From contig NZ_FMDN01000033.1 of the NCBI RefSeq assembly GCF_900090245.1, forward strand, positions 1-39,719: a DNA stretch of 39,719 nucleotides, given 5' to 3'. Below the pieces are notes generated by a model. It searched no databases. It was not told the origin of the DNA and was given only the letters and a program-made list of their open reading frames with translations. The stretch is from Micromonospora halophytica. GTDB taxonomy: Bacteria > Actinomycetota > Actinomycetes > Mycobacteriales > Micromonosporaceae. The stretch's first letter is position 1. Each line of letters opens with the position of its first letter. Positions 24,373-32,426 of the stretch are shown here, in pieces. A program made the translations under genes and the position numbers.

Positions 24373-24408
24373 AACGCCGCCGGGGAGCGTGGGCTCCGCG
24401 ACGGCGTT
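24373..24408 (-). terminator. Hairpin after the DEAD-box helicase gene
   Basis: AACGCCG (24373-24379) pairs with CGGCGTT (24402-24408), and inside this GGAGC pairs with GCTCC, giving a two-part stem. It lies just beyond the helicase stop at 24426 and before the next gene on the same strand. No U-tract follows, as is common in high-GC actinobacteria. Confidence 0.65.
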
Positions 24409-24425
24409 CCGGGTGGTCGGTCGGA

Positions 24426-26411
24426 TCAGTGGGTACGCGCCGGCGGTCGGCCGCCGAAGCCACGCCGGTCGTCACGCGGGCGGTCGTCCCGGCCCCGCCC
24501 CTCCGGGCGGAACCCGCCCCGGCGGTCGGCGCCGCGCTGCTCGCCGCCGAAGCGACGCTCACCCTGGGGCCGCTCACCGAAGCGCTGCTCGCCCCGGGCG
24601 TGGTCGCCGTAGCGCCGCTCGCCGGCCGGACGGTCACCGAAGCCGCGCTGCCCCCGGTCGCCGAAGGAGCGGTCACCGGTCGGCCGGTCGCCCCGGCCGT
24701 CGTGACGCCGGTCGCCGTAGCCCCGCTCGCCGGCCGGCCGGTCGCCGTAACGGCGCTCGCCCTGCGGCCGGCCCGCGTCGCCCCGCTCGGCGTAGGAGCG
24801 CCCGCCGGTCGGCCGGTCGCCGTAGGAGCGCCCACCCGACGGCCGGTCGCCCCGGCTGTCGTAGCGTTGCTCGCCCCGGTCGCCGAAGCGCTCGCCCCGG
24901 TCGCCGGTCGGGCGGTCGCCGTAGCGCCGCTCGCCGCCGTAGCTGCGCACGCGGTCGCCACGCTCGGCGAAGGTCCGCTCCCCGGTCGGGCGGTCGCCGT
25001 AGCGGCGCTCGCCGTAGCCGCTGCGGCCGTCGCGGTCGCCGTAGCGGCGCTCGCCGGTCGGCCGGTCACCGTAGCGGCGGCCACCGGAGCGGCGCGGCTC
25101 CGGCTCCTCCCGGACCGGCACGCCGCTCGGCTCGCGGGCACCGGTCAGCTCGGCCAGCGCCGGGTCACCGACCCGGACCCGGGTCTGCTCCGGCTCGACG
25201 CCGGCCTTCTCCATCATCGCCAGCGTGGTCCGGCGCTGCTTCGGCAGCACCAGGGTCGCCACCGCGCCCGACTCCCCGGCCCGGGCGGTACGACCCGCAC
25301 GGTGCAGGTAGTCCTTCGGGTCCTTCGGCGGGTCGACGTGCAGCACCAGGGAGACCCCGTCGACGTGGATGCCCCGGGCCGCCACGTCGGTGGCGACCAG
25401 CACGTTCATCCGGCCCTCGCGGAACTCGGCGAGGGTCTTGGTACGCATCCGCTGGGTCTTGCCGCCGTGCAGCCCACCGGCCCGGACGCCCACCGCGGCG
25501 AGCTGCTCCACCAGCCGGTCGACGCCGAGCTGGGTACGCGCGAAGAGCATCGTCCGGCCGGAGCGGGCCGCGATCGAGGCCGCCACCGCGAACTTGTCGT
25601 GCGGCGGGATCAGCAGGAGGTGGTGGTCCATGGTGGACACCGACGCGGTGGACGGCGCGGTGGAATGGGTCACCGGGTCGGTCATGAACCGCTTGACCAG
25701 CGAGTCCACGTCACCGTCCAGGGTGGCCGAGAAGAGCAGCCGCTGGGCGTCCGCCGGCGTTTTCGCCAGCAGTTCGGTGACCTCGGGCAGGAAGCCCATG
25801 TCGGCCATCTGGTCGGCCTCGTCGAGCACGGTGACCTCGACGTCGTCCAGGACGCAGACGCCCCGTTCGATCAGGTCGCCTAGCCGGCCCGGGGTGGCCA
25901 CGACGATCTCCACCCCGCGCCGCAGCGCGTCGATCTGCCGGTCGTACGGCACCCCGCCGACGGCGGTCTTGAGGAAGATCCCGACGGCCTTGCCGAGCGG
26001 CATCAGGGCGTCGTTGACCTGCATGGCGAGTTCCCGGGTGGGGACCAGCACCAGGGCCCGCGGGTGCAGCGGCCGGGCCCGGTTGCGGTCGGCGAGCCGG
26101 GCGATGATCGGCAGGCCGAAGGCGAGGGTCTTGCCGGAGCCGGTCTGGCCCCGGCCGAGCACGTCCCGGCCGGCCAGGGCGTCGGGCAGCGTGGCCCGCT
26201 GGATCTCGAACGGGGTGGTGATGCCCTGCCGGGCGAGGGCGTCGACCAGCGGGCGGGGCAGCCCCAGGTCGGCGAAGTCGACATCGTCGGCCGGGGTGGT
26301 CTCGTCGGCCGTGGCGGCCTCGTCGGCCGGAGCGGCCGGGGTGTCGACGGTGTACTCGACCGGCAGGTCGAGGACGGACGTGATGGTGCCGGGGTCAGCG
26401 GAGGTGGTCAA
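24426..26411 (-). CDS. DEAD-box RNA helicase with long Arg/Gly/Asp repeat tail
   Basis: 661 residues from a TTG at 26411 preceded by AAAGG at six bases; no ATG or GTG nearby gives a better fit. Residues 45-410 are a complete DEAD-box core: Q motif, GQTGSGKT (88-95), PTRELAMQ, TPGRL, DEAD in VLDEADQMADMGF, SAT, ATDVAARGIHV and HRAGRTARAG. From about residue 440 the tail is built from degenerate repeats such as RRYGDRPTGER and RSYGDRP, dominated by R, G, D and Y; it is surely disordered and likely binds RNA or drives condensates, as in cold-shock helicases (CsdA/DeaD, RhlE-like). A 200-base leader may carry regulation. Confidence 0.93.
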   Translation of the reverse strand: MTTSADPGTITSVLDLPVEYTVDTPAAPADEAATADETTPADDVDFADLGLPRPLVDALARQGITTPFEIQRATLPDALAGRDVLGRGQTGSGKTLAFGLPIIARLADRNRARPLHPRALVLVPTRELAMQVNDALMPLGKAVGIFLKTAVGGVPYDRQIDALRRGVEIVVATPGRLGDLIERGVCVLDDVEVTVLDEADQMADMGFLPEVTELLAKTPADAQRLLFSATLDGDVDSLVKRFMTDPVTHSTAPSTASVSTMDHHLLLIPPHDKFAVAASIAARSGRTMLFARTQLGVDRLVEQLAAVGVRAGGLHGGKTQRMRTKTLAEFREGRMNVLVATDVAARGIHVDGVSLVLHVDPPKDPKDYLHRAGRTARAGESGAVATLVLPKQRRTTLAMMEKAGVEPEQTRVRVGDPALAELTGAREPSGVPVREEPEPRRSGGRRYGDRPTGERRYGDRDGRSGYGERRYGDRPTGERTFAERGDRVRSYGGERRYGDRPTGDRGERFGDRGEQRYDSRGDRPSGGRSYGDRPTGGRSYAERGDAGRPQGERRYGDRPAGERGYGDRRHDGRGDRPTGDRSFGDRGQRGFGDRPAGERRYGDHARGEQRFGERPQGERRFGGEQRGADRRGGFRPEGRGRDDRPRDDRRGFGGRPPARTH

Positions 26412-26493
26412 GAAATGCCTTTCGAGCGGGGCGCATCTTCGCGATGGCCCGCTGCGGCTCAACGCCGCCGAATCGCCCGCAAGATCGCCCATG

Positions 26494-26512
26494 GGCGCGC
26501 ACCACGCGCGCC
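26494..26512 (-). terminator. GC hairpin in the helicase leader
   Basis: GGCGCGC (26494-26500) and GCGCGCC (26506-26512) form a perfect 7-bp stem with a five-base loop. It lies between the stop of the proline-rich gene (26619) and the helicase start (26411), all on the minus strand. It could end the upstream transcript or act within the helicase leader. Confidence 0.5.
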
Positions 26513-26618
26513 GGGTCAGTGATCCCCACCAGTGTACGGCGAGCGGGGGAGACCGCCAGTCGGCCGCGAGCGGGTAGTGGGCGGGCTCACCCCGCCCGGC
26601 GCGGCGTCCCGCCCCCGC

Positions 26619-28394
26619 TCACTTCGTGAGGATGTTGCCGACCAGCCCGTCCATGGCGTCGCCGGCCAGCAGGACGACCAGCACGCTGATCGCCACCAGC
26701 AGACCGAGGGACGCGGCCAGGACGACCACCACCCGGGCGGTGCGGGACTTCTCCGTCGCCGGCGTCTCCGACCAGCCCTGGGCGAGGATGTGCCCGGTCA
26801 GCGACCCGGAGTTCTCCAGCGGGTTGTTGGCCGGCAAGGACACGGTGGCGAAGCCCGGCCCGTCGGTGCCGCCGTACGCGGTGCTGGCCAGGTCCGGTCC
26901 GCCCCGGTACGGCGTGCCGGGCCGGCCGACGGCGCCGACCGGCGGTGCGCCCGGGGAGGGACTCCCCACTCCCGCTGCCCACTGTGGGGCCGGCGCGGCG
27001 GCGCGGGCCGGCGGAGCCGAGCTGGGCGGGGCGACCGGGAAGGCCGTGGTGGGCGGCGTGATCGGCGGGGTCGACGCGGGCGGGGCGACCGGCGGGGCCG
27101 GAACGGGCGGGGCGACCGGGAAGGCCGAGGCGGGCGGGGCGACCGGCGGGGCCGGAACGGGCGGGGCGACCGGGAAGGCCGTGGTGGGCGGCGTGACCGG
27201 CGGGGTCGACGCGGGCGGGGCGACCGGGAAGGCTGCGATGGGCGGGGCGACCGGCGGGACGGAGGCGGGCGGCGTGACCGGCGGAGCCGAGACGGGCGCG
27301 GACGCCCGGACCGGCTGGGTCGGGAGCGGCGCGAAGCCCTCGGGCGGGGAGGAGTTAGGTGCGGCGCTGCCGGGGGGCGCGGAGACCGGCGCGGCGCTGC
27401 CGGGCGGTGCGGAGACCTGGGCGGTGGCCCGGGCGAGCGGGCTGCCCGTGCCGGCGAATCCACCCGAGCCGGCGGAGCCGAACACGCCGGCGGATCCGAA
27501 TACGCGGTCGGGGCCGGTGGCGCCGGGCATCGCCGGTGGCGGCGGGAACGGCGGCGCCGGCATCGGGCCCGGTGGCGGCGGGGGCGGCGGCACCGCCGGT
27601 CCGGGCGGGGGCACCGGAGGTCCGGGGACGGGCGGCACCGGCCCCGGCGGGGGCGACGGGCGCGGTCCCGGCGGCGGGCCGGGCAGCGGTGGCACCGGCG
27701 CGGGGAAGGGCCCGGGCGCCGGCGGCGGGCTCGGCACGGGCGGGACGGGCGTGGGGGCCGGCTCGGGCGTGGGGGCCGGCTCCGGAGCCGGGGCGGGTTC
27801 CGGCTCGGGTGTCGGCGGGGTGGGGGGCTGGGCCGGCTCCGGGGGCTGGGCGGGCTCGGGCGGCTCCGGGTTCACCGGAGCGGAGCGGTAGACCGTGGCC
27901 GCACCCCCGGCCCGGGCGACCGCGTCGGCCGCCCCGGCGGCCGCGTCTCCGGCCGAGATCCGGCTCAGGCCCGGCACGCTGGCGCTGGCCCGCGTGGTCG
28001 CGCCGCGCTGCCCGGGTACCACCGCGCTGCCCGTGGCGCTGCCGGACCCCGCGCCCGGACCCGGCGCGGGGCGTGCGGAGGAGCGGTCGTCAGCGGAGTT
28101 GGACGAGCCGGCCCGGTAGGTGGTGCCGGAGGCGGTGGCCACCGGCAGCGCTCCCTCCGGCGGGGCGGTGGCGGTGGCGACACTGGCCCGGGCGCGGGCC
28201 GTCGCGGGCGAGCCGGCTGCCCCGGCGGGAAGCCCCGGGGTGGCCCCGGTCGGACCGGTCAGGGCGGACGACGCCACGCCGTCGCTTACCGGGACGTCGA
28301 CAGCGGACGGTGCCGGCAGGGTGGCCCGGCCGGCGACGGGTTCGGGCCCGGATCCGCGGTCGGCCGTCTCCGCCGGAACCTCTTGCTCGCCCAT
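26619..28394 (-). CDS. Proline-rich tail-anchored membrane protein
   Basis: 591 residues, no recognised enzyme domain. Residues 1-550 are low complexity: Ala, Gly, Pro and Val, with proline-rich segments (about 190-310) and tandem units such as FPVAPP and PVAPPAS between about 370 and 480. One membrane helix near the C-terminus (VVVVLAASLGLLVAISVLVVLL) is followed by about 15 residues, so the long N-terminal part is probably cytoplasmic and the tail anchors it. There is no signal peptide. Such proteins may act as scaffolds at the membrane, but function is unknown. Long reading frames on the other strand are a by-product of the repeats. Its gene follows the NlpC/P60 hydrolase gene on the same strand, 134 bases away. 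Confidence 0.75.
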   Translation of the reverse strand: MGEQEVPAETADRGSGPEPVAGRATLPAPSAVDVPVSDGVASSALTGPTGATPGLPAGAAGSPATARARASVATATAPPEGALPVATASGTTYRAGSSNSADDRSSARPAPGPGAGSGSATGSAVVPGQRGATTRASASVPGLSRISAGDAAAGAADAVARAGGAATVYRSAPVNPEPPEPAQPPEPAQPPTPPTPEPEPAPAPEPAPTPEPAPTPVPPVPSPPPAPGPFPAPVPPLPGPPPGPRPSPPPGPVPPVPGPPVPPPGPAVPPPPPPPGPMPAPPFPPPPAMPGATGPDRVFGSAGVFGSAGSGGFAGTGSPLARATAQVSAPPGSAAPVSAPPGSAAPNSSPPEGFAPLPTQPVRASAPVSAPPVTPPASVPPVAPPIAAFPVAPPASTPPVTPPTTAFPVAPPVPAPPVAPPASAFPVAPPVPAPPVAPPASTPPITPPTTAFPVAPPSSAPPARAAAPAPQWAAGVGSPSPGAPPVGAVGRPGTPYRGGPDLASTAYGGTDGPGFATVSLPANNPLENSGSLTGHILAQGWSETPATEKSRTARVVVVLAASLGLLVAISVLVVLLAGDAMDGLVGNILTK

Positions 28395-28528
28395 GCTCGC
28401 CCTCCGCGCCGCGCTCGCACCCGGTCCGTGGCTCGGACCGGATGTGCCTGGATGTCACGGTGCCACATTCCACCCCGCCGGCACAGCCGGAGTGCGTACC
28501 GGGCGGGAGTCGGCGTGACCGCCGCAGG

Positions 28529-30127
28529 TCAGGAGCCGGTGCTCGCGGAGGGCGACGCCGAGATGCTGCTCTCCGGGGCCAGGCTGCTCGGCGCGGTGCT
28601 CGGCTGCGCGCTGCTCGCCACCGGGCTCGGCGTACCGGAGTCGGACGGGCTCGCGGTGGTCGAGTCGGACGGGGTCGGGGCCGGCGAGTCCGACGGGGTC
28701 GGCGTCGGCGACGGAGTCTCCGACGGTGGAGGCGTCGGCCGCGTCGGCCGCGGGGACGGTACCGTGGTGGAGGTCGGCGAGGGCTTCGGCGGGGCCGGGG
28801 TGGTCGGCTTGGGCGACGCCGGGCCGGTCGGCTTCGGAGCCGGCGTGGTCGGCTTCGGTGCCGGGGTGGCCGGCGCGGGCACCGCACCGACGACCCGGGT
28901 GGCCGCGTACAGGCCGGACCAGCGCACCGTGGAGATCTTGACGACGTCGCCGGTACGCGGGGCCTGCACCATCTTGCCGCCGCCGATGTACATCCCCATG
29001 TGGTGGATCGTCGTCCAGCTGCTGCCGGAGGCGAAGAAGAGCAGGTCGCCCGGGAGGAGCGCGCTGCGGTCCACCGTCCGGGAGCGGGTGGCGTAGTACT
29101 GGTCGCGGGAGACCCGGGGCAGGTCGTAGTAGCCGGCCGACCGGTACGCGGCCCAGATCAGGCCGGAGCAGTCGAACCGGTCCGGCCCCTCGGCGGCCCA
29201 GAGGTACGGATCGCCGAGCTGCGCCAGCGCGTACCGGACGGCGGCCAGGGCCTGCGGGCTGGCGATCAGACCGGTGGCGCTCTGGCCCTCGACGTACGCG
29301 GCGCCCAGCTTCTGCTCGGCGGCCTCCTGCTGCCGCTCCAGCTCGATGACCTGGGCCTGGTTCTGTGCCCGGAGCTTGACCAGCTTGCGCTCGCTGTCCC
29401 GCAGCGCCTCCTCCACCGCGGTGTACTGCTCGCCGGCCCGGCGGACCCGGTCCTGGGCGGCGGTGACGGCCTGGGTGGCGACCTGCTCCGCCGTCCGGGC
29501 GCGGGACAGCTCGCCGGTGGCGGCGGTGGTCGCCCCGTCGGCCTGCTCGCCCCGTGAGATCCGCTGGAGCACGCTGAGCCCGTGCAGGTCCTCGGCGAGT
29601 TCACCGGGGGGCAGCGCGGCGGCGGCCTTGAAGGCGTCCGCCGCCACGGCGTCGGCGCGCTCCTGGGCCCGGGCCAGGGCGTCCCGGGTCAGCCCCAGCT
29701 CCCGCTCGGCGGCGGTGAGCTGTGTCTGCGCGTCGGTGCGCTGCTGCCGGAGCCCGAGCAGCTGGTCGCCGAGCTGGCCGAGCTGCACCTCCAGGGCGCT
29801 GATCTGGGCCAGCAGCGGGCTCGCCGGGACGCCGCCGACCGGCAGCGTGGTCGGCGTGCCGCCGGGCAGGCCGGCCCCGGCGCCGGGCAGGCCGGTGCCG
29901 GGCTGGCCGGGGATCCCGTCGGGCAGCTGGAGGCCGCCGGAGACGACCGGGCGCGAGCCGGTGTCCGGCACGGTGTTCGGCAGCGGCGGGTCGGCGTACG
30001 CCGGGGTGGCGAGGGCCATCGCGGCGACGGCGCCGAGCAGGGCGGACCAGAGCCGGGGACGCAGCACCGGCGAGATCACCGGGATCCCGCGTCGTCGCTG
30101 CTGTCGCCCGTACCCGCTGTCGACCAT
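28529..30127 (-). CDS. Secreted NlpC/P60 cell-wall hydrolase
   Basis: 532 residues from the ATG at 30127 (GGGGAG upstream); the frame continues further but without a ribosome site. A signal peptide with basic start (GRQQRRRG) and hydrophobic core (LWSALLGAVAAMALATPAYA) is followed by a coiled coil (about 100-290), then an NlpC/P60 domain (about 295-420) with catalytic C320 in FDCSGL and H376 in HHMGMYIG. This is the RipA-like layout of actinobacterial D-glutamyl-m-DAP endopeptidases that split daughter cells. Unusually, the domain is followed by about 110 residues rich in Pro, Thr and Ser (PAPKPTTPAPKP), a probable wall-spanning or glycosylated tail. The coiled coil may block the active site until cleaved. 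Confidence 0.92.
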   Translation of the reverse strand: MVDSGYGRQQRRRGIPVISPVLRPRLWSALLGAVAAMALATPAYADPPLPNTVPDTGSRPVVSGGLQLPDGIPGQPGTGLPGAGAGLPGGTPTTLPVGGVPASPLLAQISALEVQLGQLGDQLLGLRQQRTDAQTQLTAAERELGLTRDALARAQERADAVAADAFKAAAALPPGELAEDLHGLSVLQRISRGEQADGATTAATGELSRARTAEQVATQAVTAAQDRVRRAGEQYTAVEEALRDSERKLVKLRAQNQAQVIELERQQEAAEQKLGAAYVEGQSATGLIASPQALAAVRYALAQLGDPYLWAAEGPDRFDCSGLIWAAYRSAGYYDLPRVSRDQYYATRSRTVDRSALLPGDLLFFASGSSWTTIHHMGMYIGGGKMVQAPRTGDVVKISTVRWSGLYAATRVVGAVPAPATPAPKPTTPAPKPTGPASPKPTTPAPPKPSPTSTTVPSPRPTRPTPPPSETPSPTPTPSDSPAPTPSDSTTASPSDSGTPSPVASSAQPSTAPSSLAPESSISASPSASTGS

Positions 30128-30368
30128 TCCGCTCCCCGTCCGGCGTGTCGTGCCGCGCACGGTGGGCGCGGCGGAACGGGACGGTACCAGGGTGTGTTCC
30201 GTCCCACCCTGTCTTACCGCACGCCGGCAACGATGTCGATGTGTTGGCGGGTCACGGAAGGCTGGGAGCGCGGTGAAGTACGTCGCTGCCGGTGCCCGTC
30301 CTGCCGGGCCGTCGCCGGGCCGACGTAGGCTCGACCGGGACCGCAGGGTGGAAGGGACGTGGCTTTCG

Positions 30369-31538
30369 ATGGACGCCGGACTCAAGCGCGAGCTGGAAGC
30401 GAAGGTGTACGCCGGGGAGCGGCTGACCCGTTCCGACGGGATCGCCCTCTACGACAGCGACGACCTGGCCTGGCTGGGGCGGCTGGCGCACCACCGCCGC
30501 ACCGAGCTGAACGGCGACCGGGTGATGTTCAACGTCAACCGGCACCTGAACCTGACCAACGTCTGCTCCGCCTCGTGCGCGTACTGCTCGTTCCAGCGCA
30601 AGCCGGGCGAGAAGGACGCGTACACGATGCGCATCGACGAGGCGGTCCGCAAGGCCAAGGAGATGGAGGACGAGCAGCTCACCGAGCTGCACATCGTCAA
30701 CGGCCTGCACCCGACGCTGCCCTGGCGCTACTACCCCAAGGTGCTCAGCGAGCTGAAGGCGGCGCTGCCGAAGGTCAAGCTCAAGGCGTTCACCGCGACC
30801 GAGGTGCAGTGGTTCGAGAAGATCAGCGGGCTGAGCGCGGACGAGATCCTCGACGAGCTGATGGACGCCGGCCTGGAGTCGCTGACCGGCGGCGGCGCGG
30901 AGATCTTCGACTGGGAGGTCCGGCAGCACATCGTCGACCACGCCTGCCACTGGGAGGACTGGTCGCGGATCCACCGGCTGGCGCACGCCAAGGGCATGAA
31001 GACGCCGTCGACCATGCTGTACGGCCACATCGAGGAGCCCCGGCACCGGGTCGACCACGTGCTGCGGCTGCGGGAGCTCCAGGACGAGACCGGCGGCTTC
31101 GTGGTCTTCATCCCGCTGCGTTACCAGCACGACTTCGTGGACTCGGCGGACGGCAAGATCCGTAACCGGATCCAGGCGCGGACCACGATGGCCTCGCCGG
31201 CGGAGTCGCTGAAGACCTTCGCGGTCTCCCGGCTGCTCTTCGACAACGTCCCGCACGTGAAGTGCTTCTGGGTGATGCACGGGCTCTCGGTGGCCCAGCT
31301 CTCGTTGAACTTCGGCGTGGACGACCTGGACGGCTCGGTCGTGGAATACAAGATCACCCACGACGCCGACTCGTACGGCACCCCGAACACGATGCACCGG
31401 GACGACCTGCTGCACCTGATCTGGGACGCCGGTTTCCGCCCGGTCGAGCGCAACACCCGCTACGAGGTCGTCAAGGAGTACGACCCTGCTCCGTCGCTGG
31501 CCGAGCGCCGTTCCGAGCCGCAGCAGGTCTGGGCCTGA
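30369..31538 (+). CDS. mqnE: Aminofutalosine synthase MqnE
   Basis: 389 residues from the ATG at 30369. Radical SAM enzyme with the CX3CX2C cluster site C66, C70, C73 in NVCSASCAYCSFQR, and family strings HIVNGLHPTLPWRYY, KAFTATEVQWF, GLESLTGGGAEIFD and RYQHDF. These distinguish MqnE from the related MqnC. The enzyme adds 3-[(1-carboxyvinyl)oxy]benzoate to the adenosyl radical to make 6-amino-6-deoxyfutalosine, the second step of the futalosine route to menaquinone. The decarboxylase, prenyltransferase and ubiX genes of the late steps lie 10-14 kb upstream. MqnA, MqnB, MqnC and MqnD are not in the window. Confidence 0.95.
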   Translation: MDAGLKRELEAKVYAGERLTRSDGIALYDSDDLAWLGRLAHHRRTELNGDRVMFNVNRHLNLTNVCSASCAYCSFQRKPGEKDAYTMRIDEAVRKAKEMEDEQLTELHIVNGLHPTLPWRYYPKVLSELKAALPKVKLKAFTATEVQWFEKISGLSADEILDELMDAGLESLTGGGAEIFDWEVRQHIVDHACHWEDWSRIHRLAHAKGMKTPSTMLYGHIEEPRHRVDHVLRLRELQDETGGFVVFIPLRYQHDFVDSADGKIRNRIQARTTMASPAESLKTFAVSRLLFDNVPHVKCFWVMHGLSVAQLSLNFGVDDLDGSVVEYKITHDADSYGTPNTMHRDDLLHLIWDAGFRPVERNTRYEVVKEYDPAPSLAERRSEPQQVWA

Positions 31539-31562
31539 GCCCGGCCGTATCCTCACAGGACC

Positions 31563-31583
31563 ATGACCGGACAGGCACGATGA
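31563..31583 (+). CDS. Possible six-codon leader ORF
   Basis: ATG ACC GGA CAG GCA CGA TGA: MTGQAR, whose stop overlaps the ATG of the next gene at 31580 (ATGA). A -10-like TATCCT (31548-31553) and AGGA (31557-31560) precede it. It may allow re-initiation at the membrane protein gene, or be chance. Confidence 0.25.
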   Translation: MTGQAR

Positions 31584-32002
31584 CCGAGCAGCGGGCCGGT
31601 TTCCCCCGGCGGGACGACGACGGCCGCATCCTCACCCTGGGCGACCTGCTCGGGGTGAGCCTCGCCGGCTGGGTGATCGGGATGCTGGCGCTGGTGCTCT
31701 TCGACTGGGGCTTCGCCACGCTCGGCGCCGGGGAGTTCGGCCGTACCAACGGCTGGCTGGCCGTCATCCTGCCCGCCTGGCTGTTCTGGGACGACTTCCG
31801 CGCCTGGGAGTTCGGCGCGGCCCGGGTGGTGGCGGCGCTGGTCGCCGGTGTGGTCGCGGTGGTCGGTGGCCTGCTGGTGGCCGGCCTGGTCGGCGGCCTG
31901 GCGCCGCTGGCCACCGGCGGCCTGGCGGCGGTCGTCTTCACCCTGCTGTATGCGGTGCTCTGGTTCCAGGGCGTGCACTGGCTGGCCCGGCGGACGGGCT
32001 GA
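31580..32002 (+). CDS. Small integral membrane protein, unknown function
   Basis: 140 residues with four predicted membrane helices (about 25-45, 58-75, 83-108, 110-130) and a charged N-terminus (MTEQRAGFPRRDDDGR). I do not recognise a named family. It follows mqnE by 41 bases and precedes a DUF4229 gene on the same strand by 46 bases, so the three may be cotranscribed; this position next to mqnE hints at a membrane quinone context but does not prove it. The start is the ATG at 31580. Confidence 0.8.
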   Translation: MTEQRAGFPRRDDDGRILTLGDLLGVSLAGWVIGMLALVLFDWGFATLGAGEFGRTNGWLAVILPAWLFWDDFRAWEFGAARVVAALVAGVVAVVGGLLVAGLVGGLAPLATGGLAAVVFTLLYAVLWFQGVHWLARRTG

Positions 32003-32048
32003 ACCAACCGCCCGGGGTCACCCGGTGCGCGAAGAACGGAGTGGGAAC

Positions 32049-32375
32049 GTGAGCGCGGCGGCAAAGTACACGCTGGGCCGGATCGGGCTGTTCGTCGTCG
32101 TCCTCCTGGCCCTCCTGCCGGTCGAGTTGAACATCTTCCTGAAGTTGATGCTGGCGCTGGCGTTCTCCGCGGCGGCCTCGTTCTTCCTGCTGCGCGGCTG
32201 GCGGGACGAGATGGCCGAGGAGATGGCGGCGGCCGCGGAGCGCCGTCGGGCGGAGAAGGAGCGGCTCCGCTCCGCCCTGGCCGGCGACGACCAGCCGTCG
32301 ACCGACCAGCCGTCGACCGACCGGCCGTCGACCGACCGGCCGTCGACCGACCGGCCGTCGACCGACCGGCCGTGA
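32049..32375 (+). CDS. DUF4229-family membrane protein with repeat tail
   Basis: 108 residues from a GTG with GGAG about seven bases upstream. The N-terminal 60 residues match DUF4229: KYTLGRIGLFVVV, then PVELNIFLKLMLALAFS and the second helix ending FFLLRGWRDEMAEEM. Two membrane helices followed by a charged helix. The end is a pentapeptide repeat, PSTDQ/PSTDR, from 15-bp tandem repeats. Function unknown; often found near menaquinone genes in actinobacteria as far as I recall. A strong hairpin follows the stop. Confidence 0.82.
   Translation: MSAAAKYTLGRIGLFVVVLLALLPVELNIFLKLMLALAFSAAASFFLLRGWRDEMAEEMAAAAERRRAEKERLRSALAGDDQPSTDQPSTDRPSTDRPSTDRPSTDRP
32295..32369 (+). repeat. Five 15-bp tandem repeats in a coding region
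   Basis: Units CCGTCGACCGACCAG or CCGTCGACCGACCGG at 32295, 32310, 32325, 32340 and 32355, then CCG TGA. Each encodes PSTDQ or PSTDR. Units two to five are identical, so slippage can change the copy number without breaking the frame. Confidence 0.9.
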
Positions 32376-32376
32376 C

Positions 32377-32407
32377 CACGGGGTCGTCGCCCGGCGACGA
32401 CCCCGTG
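32377..32407. terminator. Bidirectional terminator, 15-bp perfect stem
   Basis: CACGGGGTCGTCGCC (32377-32391) and GGCGACGACCCCGTG (32393-32407) are perfect complements around one base, so the true loop is a few bases larger. It lies between the convergent DUF4229 and C39-like peptidase genes and can serve both. Confidence 0.85.
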
Positions 32408-32426
32408 ACCGCTGCCGTGCAGCCGG

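Noticed and set aside
24366..25883. A 505-codon open frame on the plus strand opposite the helicase gene
   Set aside because: It is the antisense of the repetitive RGD-rich tail and helicase core; the translation is Val/Ala/Pro low complexity without domains.
27000..27300. CRISPR-like or non-coding tandem repeat
   Set aside because: The repeats encode FPVAPP-type units in frame within the proline-rich protein gene.
26626..27891. A long Gly-rich open frame on the plus strand, PE-PGRS-like in look
   Set aside because: It is the antisense of the proline-rich membrane protein gene. The minus strand has an initiator, a membrane helix and a sensible end; the plus strand has none.
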